The notes under the pieces: generated by a model
What the model saw: the letters and a program-made list of their open reading frames with translations, nothing else
The model's database searches: none
What the model was told of the DNA's origin: nothing
Program-made: the position numbers and the translations under genes
Shown: positions 1-13,800 of the stretch, one piece after another
Position numbering within the stretch: the stretch's first letter is position 1
Layout: each line of letters begins with the position of its first letter
DNA from: Ichthyophonus hoferi
Taxonomy: Eukaryota > Opisthokonta > Ichthyosporea > Ichthyophonida > Ichthyophonidae
Direction of reading: 5' to 3'
Assembly: GCA_002751075.1 (NCBI GenBank)
Contig: NAOQ01000034.1
Coordinates: forward strand, 1 to 64,000
Length of the DNA: 64,000 bases

Positions 1-79
1 CTGTACTGTACTATACTATACTATACTATACTAAACTAAACTAAACTATACTATACTATACTATACTATACTATACTAC
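1..79. repeat. (CTATA)n microsatellite ending in a splice acceptor
   Basis: Tandem CTATA pentamers with a few CTAAA variants run up to the acceptor ctacag of the first visible APC5 exon. The 3' splice site is therefore built from the repeat itself. The repeat probably extends upstream of the window. Confidence 0.9.
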
Positions 80-81
80 AG

Positions 82-3000
82 CGTGGCCTGTCTCCAGACA
101 TATCTGCTTCTCATATAAAAGATTATCATCTTACTGTTCTCCAGTCTATGGCCGGCTCTATGCCAATAGATGATTGTAAGGCATTGCAGGTACGTGATAT
201 TTCAGTACATCAATATATTACTAAAAGTAATACAGTAATATAATAATATATTAATATATCCATACATTAATATATATCAGTTTCTTTATAACTAGGCATA
301 TACATAGACGTTACCCTCTATGAACCCTCAGTGTGAATCATAATATCACACACTTAGAACTTGTAGTGTATAGTATATAGTGATAAAGTGTATAACATAA
401 AGTATATAGTATCCAGTGTAGAATGTATAATGTATAATATAGCTTATAGTATGATGTATTGTGTATTGTGTATTACATACAAGATAGACCTCTATTATAC
501 CTTAAAATCATATTAAAAATCGTATACTCTTCTGGAAACAGGAATATGTTGTACGTGTTTTGTAATAATCATGTTATGTAAACGTGCTTTATATAGACAG
601 TGCGCATTTTTACGGGATATTTCTTGGATCAATGGATGATAGATTGATCAATATTTTTAGTACATATTTTCTTACTGCGTACATAGTTTTATCATTGCTC
701 TGGTACCATAATAAGGCATTTATTGGAAATTTTTATTGCTTGTTGTGCTATGTTCTATATATTTATTATACTATTTTTTATGTATTTAGTTTTTCAATCT
801 AGTCTGTTTAATAATTTTAAAATACATTTTAACTTGATTAATATGCATATATACTTATAAACATCCAATAACTTGAGGTTTACTTTTTAATTATTATTAC
901 CTGATATGGACTTCATTTACAATTGTGTCCCCAATTATATATATCCTACTGTCCAATGATATTCCTGTCATTCATATATTAAAACTTATTTCTTTTATTC
1001 TACCAACTACAGGCAGGTATATGGGATCTACGAGGAAGTGATTCGCTGGCTATCTTGTTTTGCCAAATGCAGATCCCTGTAACCGAACCGGTTTGTTGTG
1101 ACGCCACTATATTCTTTATTATCTTATATTATACTATGTTGTATAATATTGTGTTATACTGGGTTGTGTTTTATTTGATTTTATTGTATTACGTTACATT
1201 ATTACATTACATTATATTATATAATATTATATTGTGTTGTATTACGTTATATTATATAGTATTTATTATGTTGTATTAAGTTATGTTATATTATATTATG
1301 TTGTGCCGCGTTTTATTATATTGCATTACATTATGGTGTATTATAATATAATATAATACATTATATATTATATATAGCCTGCTACTACCTTATTCTTATC
1401 TCCCCTTTTGTACGTGTACATATTCATCTCTAGCTATATCTTAATCTATATTCACATCTTGATCAATCTTTAAGTACCCAATCAGCAGCTTGTATTCAGA
1501 AAATAAAATAATACACACCGATAGGTTGGCTGATTTTCTGATGTGATCTAAATCAACTCCACTCTGTGTATGTATATAAATTGTCATAGTATTTACCTAC
1601 TATTAACAATTACACAATAAGAATATATCTGGCCTATGGACGTCCTAAATGCTGATAAATGTTCATTTATATTAGGTTGACTATATCTTAAAAGTGAAAA
1701 ACATAGATATTACATATGTAATATAATGCAATATTATCGAATACAATACAATATAATATAATATAGTAGAATATAATAATAAAACTAGACATATAGACCA
1801 TATACTAAGCACATCTTAAAGTGAAATACTATACTATACTATACTCTACTCTACTCTACTATACTATACTATACTAAATCGATTATTAATGATTGTGCTA
1901 TTGTTATTCCCATTTTTAGATTGTTTAGAAGTCGATTATGTATATATATACATACACTAATCCATTAAGCACACTAACCACAGACCGTCACACCACAAGT
2001 TAATATGAAAACTATGAGTGCATATTGTCAATTAGCGCAGCGGCAGTGTGATAGAGGTGACTATACTAAGGCTTTGGATCTACTTTCAGATGTGGCCATT
2101 TCATGTCCAACCCCATACCCCGAGGTAACTATTTACTTATATGGTTAAATAATGTCCTTATTAGGTTTTAGCATAGTCTATTGGCGTATTGTAATTAGTA
2201 TAATTAGTATAGGTGTTGAAGATGTTGGAGCACGTGTCATTTGTCTTACTGCCTGATCTTATTTTATATTATTTTATATAATGCAATACAATGTAACACA
2301 ATACAATATAATACAATATAATATAATGTAATATAATACAACACAATACAATATAATATAATAAAATAAAATACAATATGCGATCAGCAGTCATGTGCAT
2401 TTGTGAGTGAACAATAGCATAAATCAATTGTAATGCAAACGTATATTTGTTTTGATACTAATTATTACACAAATATATGGCTGCTATACTAAACACGAAT
2501 CCCCGATATTATAATTTACATTGTGTACATACATATTGATTGTGTTTTTAAATATGGTTGGTTTTTGTGGGGAATGTAACATTATATATTTTTGTAAGTG
2601 TAGTATCATCATTATGTTTTAAAAGTTAGTCTAATTGGACAGTTATTTTTCTTCAGAGCAGTGTATGGAGAGAATCTTTATATACCGTTCATTTATCCAG
2701 GGCATGTAAGTTTTTCATTGTTTTATTTTGATTGGTTTATGCTAAGGTGATAAATAAAAATGTTTAACTTCTATTTTTAATAAAGCGTTACTTCCCTATT
2801 ACGGCAGTGTCTATATTATACTACTAATATCAAAAAATTAATGTTACGTGCTATATTGAAATGCTCAATCTAACTATACAGTTTTATATTATTAACACCA
2901 ATATATTTACTTTTAAATCTCAATTAATTATATAAAATAAATTTACCAATAGTAATACTAGAAATTAACCAGTACGAAGGAACGATCTTGGCCATGCTGA

Positions 3001-5973
3001 CGCGGCAATGTGTTTTCTCAAAGATCTATTGGTGGAGAATGACCCAGCTATGGAAAGTATGTAGATCATGTAACAGCTCTTTATTTCTATCTCCTTATTG
3101 GTTGAGCTTTAATATTTTATGCTGTGGGGTCTATAAGATTTTATAACTTCCTTATCTATACACATATCATGTTGAAAACTATAAGCAATACCTTGTGTAC
3201 TTGTACACATACCAGCATACATTTACACATAATATTATATACGAACATATATATATAACAATATAACAATATAACTACATATCAATATACATAAATCTCC
3301 TATAAAGAACATTCATAACCAATCACCAGGCTTACTTATAATCTAATTCATTGATTCAACCAATCACTTACATTTCTATATATAGATACTATACCCGGTT
3401 GGGCCCGTCTCCACCATCAAATGTGTTCCCTCAATCTGATTCAAGGAAATTATGAGGCAGCCCTCAGTGCATCCTGTGTTCTATTGGATAATGAATGCTT
3501 ACGTGAAGGGGGAATTATTGGTTTATTTGAGGCCACCAGTCCCTTACTGGTTAAGATATTAGGGTTAAAAGTGAGTTAAAATATATATTCTGATGTTATT
3601 ATGCTTATATTAAAGTGAAACATAGACGAAGAAAAAAATCCATTTGGATTGAAAGATACTATGTATATGCACATTATATGATCTGATCTATGTATAATAT
3701 ATATAATATACTATATACATACTGACATAGTACTCGTCGTGTATATTATACACACACCTATATACATACATATATACACACATACACTTCCTTTATCTGT
3801 AGATATGGCTATCCATATGTCATATAATACGTCACATTTATTACCATGACTTTGGTCATCATCCAATTATACACCAAGTTAATTTTTATTCTATCCAATC
3901 CCTATCTCTATGTCTAGACCTGGCTAGTTATTTTTTAAAATTTATTGTGATGTTATGATTGGAAGATAACCTTGCTATCCTTTATGCATTTCTCCCAGAG
4001 ACCAATCACATGTTTCCAATTCAATTTATTTATAAAGATGCTAATACGTCCTTATCTTTCTCCGTATCTCTACTATATATACATCTTGTTATAATGAAGC
4101 ACATTGCGTTCCTCATACTATTTATCTTGATGTATAATGTTATAATACTATAATACTATAATGGTATGATAGTATAGTAGGATAGTAGTATAATGGTTTA
4201 ATAAGATAGTAGAATATTAATATAACAGTAATGTTGGATAATAGTAGGATAGTAGTATAATGGTTTAATAAGATAGTAGAATATTAGTATAACAGTAATG
4301 TTGGATAATAGTAAAATAGTATAAGAATATAGTAATATGATAATATAGTAGTATGGTAGTATAGTAGTATAGTAGTATAGTAGTATAATCTTATAATAGT
4401 ATAATAATATAGTAATGTATCTGACAAAGATCCAATGATACCCCACCATTAAAATACAGACCAGTGCCGAGGTGTACGTAAGAAGTGGTAACCCAGCTGC
4501 TGGGCTAGCCAGTGCCCTAGAAGCTATGACGTTGTGCCGATCACACAGATATGATACCCTGCTGACAGACTGTATTCTCCTGTTAGGTGGGCTGTCAGAC
4601 TAGTATACTATACTACGACTATACTAGTATACTATACTACAACTATATACTACTATACTATAGTATTACTATATACTACTGTACTATACTATTACTATAT
4701 ACTACTATACTATACTATTACTATACTACGACTATACTACGACTATACTATACTATTACTATATACTTTTATACTATATTATTAAAGTTTTTGTTAATTG
4801 TTATTGTCTCGTGTAGTTTAGTAGAGTATAATGAAATCTAATGTAATATAATGCAATATGGTTTAGGATAGTACATTATATTACAATAAAGCATAAACAT
4901 ATATAATATAATACTGCTTAACATAATATGATATAGTAGATTATGTTATATTTCAGATTATGACGCTGTACGCCACATATACGTCAGATGCTACAGACTA
5001 CATATTATATACTATATATTTTTATATATATATATTTACGGGACTTCATGCTCATATTCATCTTTGCTATCATAGTAACGGTAGGTAACATGTGGTTCCA
5101 CAGCTGAAATTCAATTGGGTCTCGGCTTCCCACTGAAGGCAGCAAAACTTCTAGACTCGACTATGCCTCATATCCTCTCCCAAAGCTCTCTTTTTATTCG
5201 TGCAAAATCACAAAGTCTATTGGGTAAATGTGCTCTTTATTTGACAGAGTTACAAGAAAATGGTAACTATGACGTAGATGATGTAGACGATGATGATTGG
5301 TCACCTGTCATGATGGCTAGAGTGGCATTGAATGGATTGGTTGATGCAACTACATCATATGAGAAGGTAGGAATGATAATTACGTCACATGTACCATAAA
5401 GCGGGCGTGGGTATAGGAATCATTATGACATTACATATGCGTGACGTGTAAGATATAGTGTACAACCACATACACACACATACATATATATATATAGTGA
5501 CGTATTTGTATATACAGTGACGTATATATGGCATTGCTACATCACACTATATAGATACAGAAATAACCCTAGATGATTGGTTTCTTACTCTTGTCACCCT
5601 GGAAATATTGTATTTATTTACTTAACTATTTACTCCTAGTATATACATGTACACACAATATTTAGGTCTCTGTTTTTCTCTCTCCCCTGCATTTTGTGTA
5701 CATAATTGTTTCTATATATTTACATTTACATACACATTACATGTCAAGCTATATATCTCTTTCTCTTGCATCATTAAAACATGTTTATTTACACCAATAC
5801 AGCTGCATAACCTCACCCATTACTCTCTAATACAGTTGGAGGACCAACAAGGTTTACTATCTAGTTGGTATCTTCGGGCGCGGTTAGCTAGTTTCCTGGA
5901 AATGGATGAGGAAAAGAATATTGCAGCCGAACAGTTTCTTCATTTTAATAGACTTAGAGAGGGAGTAGTATAG
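82..5973 (+). CDS. ANAPC5: Anaphase-promoting complex subunit 5, 3' part (nine exons)
   Basis: APC5 is a TPR-rich scaffold subunit of the APC/C ubiquitin ligase, nuclear and cytoplasmic in dividing cells. Exons with consistent phases: 82-189, 1013-1090, 1984-2124, 2657-2705, 2973-3056, 3386-3570, 4460-4586, 5104-5366, 5836-5973 (stop TAG), giving 390 residues; the N-terminal part lies before the window. The product is helical and TPR-like, for example CDRGDYTKALDLLSD and IQGNYEAALSAS. The last two exons (GFPLKAAKLLD...RAKSQSLLGKCALYL, then WYLRARLASFLEMDEEKN) resemble the C-terminal TPRs of human APC5 as I remember them (a RAMFLVAKC-like stretch and YFQARLYHTLGKTQERN). An acidic insert VDDVDDDDW sits in exon 8. 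The donor of exon 2 (GTTTGT) is weak and its end could be 12 bp earlier. The family call comes from remembered similarity; another TPR protein is the alternative. Confidence 0.78.
1120..1380. repeat. AT-rich degenerate TTATA/TATTA repeat in APC5 intron
   Basis: Low-complexity ttata/tgttata units directly follow the exon that ends near 1090. A 74-codon open frame here is a translation of the repeat and is not a gene. Confidence 0.75.
1826..1877. repeat. (CTATA/CTACT)n microsatellite
   Basis: Short run of ctata and ctact pentamers inside an APC5 intron, the same motif family as at the window start. Confidence 0.8.
2270..2375. repeat. AATATA-rich low-complexity tract
   Basis: Repeated aatacaatataatata words in an APC5 intron; no coding signal. 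Confidence 0.6.
4180..4313. repeat. 67-bp tandem duplication inside a TAGTATA-rich tract
   Basis: Two adjacent 67-bp copies (4180-4246 and 4247-4313), each beginning ggatagtagtataatgg, are nearly identical. They are embedded in a wider tagtata-rich tract from about 4140 to 4410, all within an APC5 intron. The high identity suggests a recent duplication. Confidence 0.8.
4596..4790. repeat. CTATACTA-type low-complexity repeat
   Basis: Degenerate ctatactactata units start just after the donor of the APC5 exon ending at 4586. An 84-codon frame over them is repeat-derived. Confidence 0.75.
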
Positions 5974-7828
5974 CATAACGTAATAACATAGCTTAGTTTA
6001 GAAAATGATTTGTCCTTGCACAATGTATTATTGCGTACATATAAGTTCATATATATATATATGGAAGTTTTTGATCCAAATGGTTGATCTGTCGATCAAT
6101 ATAATGATTTTTCCAAGCCGAATTATAATCTGTCGGTCAAATAATATTTTTGTCGATACGAATTATTGTATATACATGTATAATTTTCCCGATCAAAAGA
6201 AGCACAAATAAATTGAAAAAAATTACGTAGTTTTCAAGAGATTAAATATATAATTCCTTTAAAATGAAAAGAATAACCCAGCATATATATATATGCTGCT
6301 ATCAATTATATTTTTATCACGATCTATCTCAGGTGGTGGATAATCTACCCATATCTATTTATATTTCATAATTTGTGACCAATTGCTGCATAACTGCTGC
6401 ATGAAATAAATATCATTGGTCGATAGTTAAGCATAATTACGGCTATGTTATATGATTTGTCTGTAGAATAAATTCAGCCTGTGGAAGACAAATAATTGGA
6501 CGTGTAATTATAGACACTGTTTTTATTTGGTGAATAGCTACTAGGCTTTGTGTGAAACCTTTTGTAGTTGCTAGCATACTACATTATGCATATATAATAT
6601 TTACTGAATGTTTATCAATTATTCGTTGTATTAGACCACTGTCTAGTACAGTTGCCAGACTGTATACATGGCGAAGTAATTAAAGTCATTTTATGTAGTA
6701 TAACGTTTTTGGTTTTTGCTTCATATTTGATGAGCCTATGCATATATGGCCCATGATTATAACAGATCAATCGTGTTAAAACATCATTGTGGTGTGTATA
6801 GTGAGAAGATATCGATAAATGGTATGTTTCTTAAGGGAAATTGCGATAATTGCAATATATATGCTTTTTAATTTCGAAATATTAACGTTTTATTTGCCAT
6901 GTCCTAAGAAGCTAAAGTTTATTACATGATGTTGAGTCTATGGAACCGTATCTATAACAAGTAGCAATCAAGAGATAAATGTATTTTATTTTTATCAGTT
7001 GGTCATCACCATGCACTAATGTGATTTGCAATAAATTGCCTACTGATCGATCAAAATAGATTATGTATATTATCAAGGTATTCCAGATGGCCCAATTCCA
7101 TGTAGCTTTACTTTATTGTTCAGAATATACTATCCTATACGTGAATAATGGTTTCTGAGCCGCATAACAGTGTAATATTCGAGTGCAGTAGTCTTATATA
7201 TATATATATATATTATGTATCTATAGAAATCATTTGCGTACATATATCGTAGGTAAAACTGAAAATAAAATGTTGGACATATACTCAGGGTGTGCTGACC
7301 GATCTTGCTTTGCTGGTGAATCCTATCCAATAATTAATTTAAAATATTAAATTTAGGAAGGCCAATAAAGGCTTCAATTAAATATTCCATGAATAGCAAT
7401 TCATATATTCAAAAAGAGAAACCAAATTAAGCGACAAAAAAACCAACAGAAAATAGACAATGCCATATTCTTCTATCACACTGGTGAATGAAAATTCATA
7501 TGTACCACACAAAGGATTAATATTGCCTGTATGCCCCCACATTTTATGATATATAATTTTTTTCTTTGTACAATGGAATAGTCATAATAATGACAAATCT
7601 AAGTACACTCTGCCATAATTTAATCGGCTATGTTTTATTAGAAAGTCAGCCAACCTTTATGTTTTAACCCATATCACATTGTTCCTGAGTCAATGTATTC
7701 AACCCTAAACCTTACCTAACTTTAAAACTTTGATCATTGGCATACAGGTGTTGGTATTGTGCTACGTCATGTGCATAAACACGTATGAATATAATACGAT
7801 TAATGTTTTAATACATAAATAAATCCAG
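5974..7828. other. Convergent intergenic region between APC5 and POLR3E
   Basis: This is the 3' side of both flanking genes. I see a possible AATAAA polyadenylation signal for APC5 at 6207-6212, a short palindrome of the form agca(ta)ntgct near 6277-6296 and a TA run near 7196-7213. No exon or RNA gene was recognised. Confidence 0.6.
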
Positions 7829-10800
7829 TTAATTGGCTAGTTTACACTTCCAGGTCTGGCCTGAGCCAGTAGCAAACTCCTCAACAATCTTGATCCACAA
7901 ACTGCATGATAGGTGGGTAAGATATAAAATTTCATATTAAGATATAAGATAGTCTTCTACGTATGTATATAAGTTTGAGTTAATAAAATAATAATAAAAA
8001 AAAACAAGTAAGAAACTGTATTAGTTATATACCTAAAACAAGCCTAATATAAAAAAATATAAAGAGAAAATAAAATAATAAAACAAAATGAAATACAAGT
8101 AAAATGAAGATAACATTGAATTCAGTAAATGAAAACAAATAGAAAAAAACGAGCAGACATGAATAAAAAAGTAAATATAATATTTAAAGAGAGCAATGAT
8201 AGGAGAGTTCTAGTAAGAAGTGTATTAGCTACCGTGTGTTGAGCGCTTTTTCTTGTTCTTCTGAAATGAGAGGCTTTAAATCTTTCCGTTTGACCGTATG
8301 CTGGGTCTCGAACAACTGAATAATTGCGTTGCGATACTGTAGGTATAAAGATGGCAATGTTAGTACAAATCGTAAAGGGCCAGTGGGAGACTGAGATAGA
8401 AAAGGAAGGATATGGTAAGAGTCTGACACTGGGATAGCAAAGTTGTAGAGCTAAGTTATATGTACATATCTGTTTATATATATATATATACGTGTGTATG
8501 TGTATGCCTATATGCGAGGATGTATAGATGTGTAAATGTGCATATGTAAATGTGTAAATGTATCTAGGTGTATGTGTATGTGTATGTTTAACTTTGTGAA
8601 TGTGTAAGTGTTAATGGGTGTATGTGTACATGTAAATGTATATACGCATATATGCATATTTAGAAGAAAAAGATAAAGAAAGAGCGTCTACACACAAGAA
8701 ATAAACCAAGCTGTAAACCATTCAATATTCAATTTTTTTAAAAAATGGAGAAACGTATTGAAGGGAAATCTTAAAACAACTATTCATTGGATATTAAAAC
8801 TAAAACGCAGATTTATTGGACAATTATCACGACTACGGTTGTCCTATGTACCTCATTATACTCTGCATTTTCCGAGTTGCGTGCATAAACAGCTTGGCGA
8901 GGTTGAGCTCCAAGCCAGTTGATGTTGCAGAATGCAGCCATATGATCAAGTGCTTGATTCATTTCTGTCTCTGTCACACCTTTCTCAAGGCCTAAGTAGA
9001 TAGATGGCAAGGATGATAGGAGGGTGATGAGAACACGGATAGAAGAGAGATAGATAGATAGATAGGAAAGATAGAGAGAGAGATATAGTAAGAATAAAAC
9101 ATGTAGGATATTCACAAACTATATGCTATGCATTATGTAAACAAATTTTCTATAGTTATTACAAGTAAATTGAAAGAGGAGCTAAGCCAATAAAACAAGA
9201 GAAATAAAAGTAAAAGTTAAAAAAAGCTACAGTCATTGAAGAAACTTAGAGTTTAGACAAAACTTAAAAGAGAATATAAGTGTCAAGAGAGAGTGAAGAA
9301 AAGTGAATGTCTTGACGGAAACATACATTGCTGCTGTAGAGTATCTAGTAATATAATTCCTTCTTTCTTCACAAGTTCTTCTACCATCATTAAGCTACTG
9401 ACGGCCACGGATGCTTTGGGCTCTGAGAGAAGAGAAGACAAAGAGTTGGGTCAGTAAATACAGCAGCTTTAGTATTGTTCAGTTGTATAATCAAATTATT
9501 TATGCTGGGGTTTGAATATATTAAGTTAATTGTACCTTATACTATACAATACAATACACTACTATACAGATTAAATATACAAAATTAGAAATGCATTAAC
9601 TAATATTGGCCATGATGACCCAGTGTTTGTATGATGAAAGTATGTTGTATATGTTGTATATATAAGCTATGGTTCAACTTATCCTACCAACAATAAACTT
9701 GGATAATGATTATAGTAAAAACTGTAAAACAAATAAGGAATGTAAACACATACACCATAGCCTTATAGTTTCCCATGTCAATAGTATCCAAGATTAGCAT
9801 TATTAGTACAACGGGAAAAATGATAAAATAACAAACTAATATCCCATAAATAATGTAATATATATAGAGTGCAAAACCACTCTATTGGTAGAAACTAATG
9901 AGATGTGCTTATAATATAATAAATCAAGCCAATATATATACTCAGAAATTTTAAATGAACAATTTTAATTCATAGTAGAAGCTATATATACTAGTAAAAC
10001 GGTAGAAGTCCATACAAGCCTAGCCCAAAGCAAAATACAATAGCATACAGGATTATATTATATGATATATATATGTATATATGTTTGCATATTAGTATAG
10101 GTATTAACATATAAAAACTAAAATAAGTATAAAAACTATAATAACCTACACATATTCTTACCTATAGATTCTGCTCCTTTCCCCTTGTATACCTTATGCA
10201 ATTCAACCCTCCTAGCCTGACTAGTTTGGAATTTCATACCAGATCTACATGTGTCAATGGAGTTTATATTAGATTTTGTCATGTATTGGGCTTATCTTAT
10301 AGGGGAGACCGCATAATTACTAGGCGTCCTATAGGATCTTGATTGTACTAATTTAATTATGTGCATTCAATCTAACTTTAGTGGCTTACATGTTTACTCT
10401 GTGTACGCAAATTAAGTATAAAAATAGGCCTACTGACGCGGGACGTCATGCAAGGGTCTTTAGTTCTCCTCTAATTCAAGATTGCTTGTTGGAAGTAATT
10501 AGTATTGTTACTCTCTCTGATTACAGAGGCGGTGTTAATTAGGTGTTAATTAAAACAGCTATTAAACAATGGCTGACAGATTTCCTTTTATCTAAACCTA
10601 CAAATACGCCTTAAGTTGCATCTATTTTTCTTTTCATTCATTTATTTATGTTGTATCAATCAAAAGAAAAGTAAAAGTGTCGAGTATATAGAGTATAAAT
10701 AATAAATAAGATACAGGATAGCAATAACGTCCTAACGTTCAAATGACATTGAAGAAAAACACACAACATACATTTACTCATAAGATGAGGTTGGATATAT

Positions 10801-13800
10801 ATAGAAAAAGCATATAAAAATAAAGAAACTAGATAGATCAAGATCATCTACAAGAACAAGATAAATTACATTTTAACACGTTGCTCCCACAGCTCGGTTT
10901 GGCGGGCCACAATATCGGAGTAGCTGTATGAATTGGAATGTATAGGTATATTTTATTAGATTAACATTTTTTGTATATATATATATATACTTCACGGCAA
11001 AACAATGTTTGTATTTGAACATAGGCAGCTACCAGTAGAATAATAAAGAGTGAAGCGTAGTTATCTACATGTATGATTATCCTATCCTACCCTACCCTAT
11101 CTTATCATACCCTATCCCACCATGTATAATAGTCATTTTCTTTCACCTTCAATATGTCAGACGAAAATACTTTTGCGAGATCATTATTTGAGTTTACTTT
11201 CACACATTGTTTCTCAAAGAGGCGTATGTAGATGGTATTAAATACATAAAATACATAAAATACATAAAATACATTTATAAATTGGTAAATAACATTTTAT
11301 TTACCTATCCATCCAGATAGGAAAATATGCAAATCTTAATGAAATGTGTATTCATATATATATAGGTATACGGGTATTGTTTTCAAAAATGGAATATTAA
11401 TAATATGTCAAAAACAAGAAGAAAACATACAGTAGTAGTAATAGTCGTATTAATAATACTAATACGAATAACAATAATAACAATAATAATAAAATACCAA
11501 CAGCAGCAACAACAAATAATAACAACAACAACAATAATACAATATAATATAATATAGCCCTATAGAGTGCAGTATAACGCAATACAATACAACACAATAC
11601 AATGTAATACATTACAAGGTAGTACAATACAATATAATACAATATAGTACAATATAATGCATTATAATAAAATGGGTGAGTTGACTATAGGAAACAGGAT
11701 ATATACTTTGCAATAAACTTGTGATCGGTAGGCAGTTTAAAGCACCAACCCTTATCAGGGTAGAGCTTACATAGTCCTTTGAATATATCACGCAGGTCAT
11801 CTGCATTCATATTGGCTAATATTAGCCAATGATAACGCATAAAGAACTTCAAATGTAATATATTGCTACTATCCTGTGCTATTAGAATTATAACTATAAG
11901 TATGAATATATAATATATTGGAATGGAAAAGTGAAAGAGAGGTAGATTCATATAGTATTTAAGCATGGTTCCATCAAGTATAAGGATCGTGCATTTTAGA
12001 TAGTTATACAATCATCTAAATAATAGAATAAGGCAAACAATACGTAAAATAATATATATATTTACTCAATTAGCGCATATAGTATGGGGTCTGACGTAAG
12101 GAACGGTCAGTATTCCTTATATGTTCCTACATTTATATAAGACGAAGCACGTGCCGCAAAAAATGAATCATTTAAACGTATAAAATTAAAAAAACATGGA
12201 GCTATATGTAAATCTTGAGACCTACTGATAATATGATAAGATATGAACCGCGTCACAATGTGTCCGTCCATACAAATTGATTGATTTAGTAGTACTATTA
12301 CTATACTATTTCTATCTATATCATAGTTTAATCATAATATTACTATATGACCTCTAGATAAACCCACTATCAATGCATCAATTCCCATACCTGAGCCTAA
12401 ATCAACAACTTCTTGAATCTCAGTGCGTCGGAGAAAGCCATCAAATACATGTACCTGTACACTCAAGTCAAACAAGAAAATCATTATAATGAAATCATTT
12501 ATATCAATTACTCCCTATATCTCTCTATCTTAGTCATAAATTCCATCAAGTCAAATACTAACCTAAGGCAAAACTAATATTATAGCCGCAAAAAACAAAA
12601 ACTCTCATAACTTAACTTGGCTAAGTAAGAACCATAACTAATTTTAAATATACACACCAACGTTCCGTTTTTTTCCCCAGTGAAGTCATCCCAAGAAATA
12701 GTATAATCCAAAAGTAACTATATATATATTGATAGCGCTGAGTGTTTTTGTTATAAAACATACATAAATATATGTATGTATATAATAAATACTGTCAAAT
12801 TAAATAATAAACCCAAGTCAAAACTAATTATATTTGCCAAAAAAAAAAAAAGGTGGCTTTTTTGCAATAACATTAGGAGATTAAATTTTTTTAGCCAACT
12901 AGAATAAAACTGAACGAGTAACCTTTAATCTAAACTCCATTATAATTGAACAACTAACGATGTAAAATTTAAAACAAAGTTATATCACTTAAGATTTAGG
13001 GTTGAATTTTTTAAATCAGAATCAAGCAATAAAATAGCAACGCAATTGTTAATTAATAGTAATTAAATTAGCTTGGTTAAGTAAGAATTATAACCACTTT
13101 CAATATACATACACTTTAAAAGATCTACCTTTTTCTAAGGATAATCTTACAAGAATATAGAAGGAAGTATTTATGGATAACGCTAAAAACAATTGGTATT
13201 AAACATATATACATACACATGCATACATATATACATACCTTATGATCTACAGTTTTGGGACCAAAGTGGGAATCTATGTGTTTAGGTACATTTAAGGCAT
13301 TGTCCCAATTATCATACTGTGGTTTATTTGACTGTGCAACTATAGTGGGATTGTCTAGAGGATTGGGTGAATGATACAGCTGCATAAGAGGAAAGAAAGT
13401 CGTTTGAGTTGGTCAAATAAAAGAGTTAGTGAGCAAAGAGTAGAGAATATTATATAAAATGTGCTCCAGAAAACTACATAAAACAACCTAGGAGCATAAA
13501 TGCAGTATACTGTATAATAGCATTTTAAGGTCCTAAATGCTTAGTAGAATATATTAAAGATAGATAGATATATATATATATATCTGAAAATGAGTGTTTT
13601 CCACTTTACTAACCGTAATAAATATATTTTTACAAAAGCCTTTTCAAACATTCATATTAAATTGGTATGTAAATGCAATGCATTATTAGGGTTTTTGTAT
13701 GATTTGTTCAATTGTTTCGGATATCAGTCAATGGAATTTGGTAGTAGTGGACATCATTAGCTTTACTCGCGGTAAATTAACAATATAATATATAACGCAT

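Noticed and set aside
1055-1279. Plus-strand ORF with YYTMLYNIVLYW-like membrane-looking sequence
   Set aside because: Only the first few codons belong to an APC5 exon; the rest translates the TTATA repeat in the intron.
12340-12454. Methyltransferase-like motif VVDLGSGMGIDALIVGL on the minus strand
   Set aside because: The motif appears only if the reading runs past a phase-1 donor (gtatgg) at 12390. With the donor used, the exon joins in frame to DDLRDIFKGL and matches the RPC5 pattern (VVRKEVATVTK-like region). The glycine-rich part is intron sequence.
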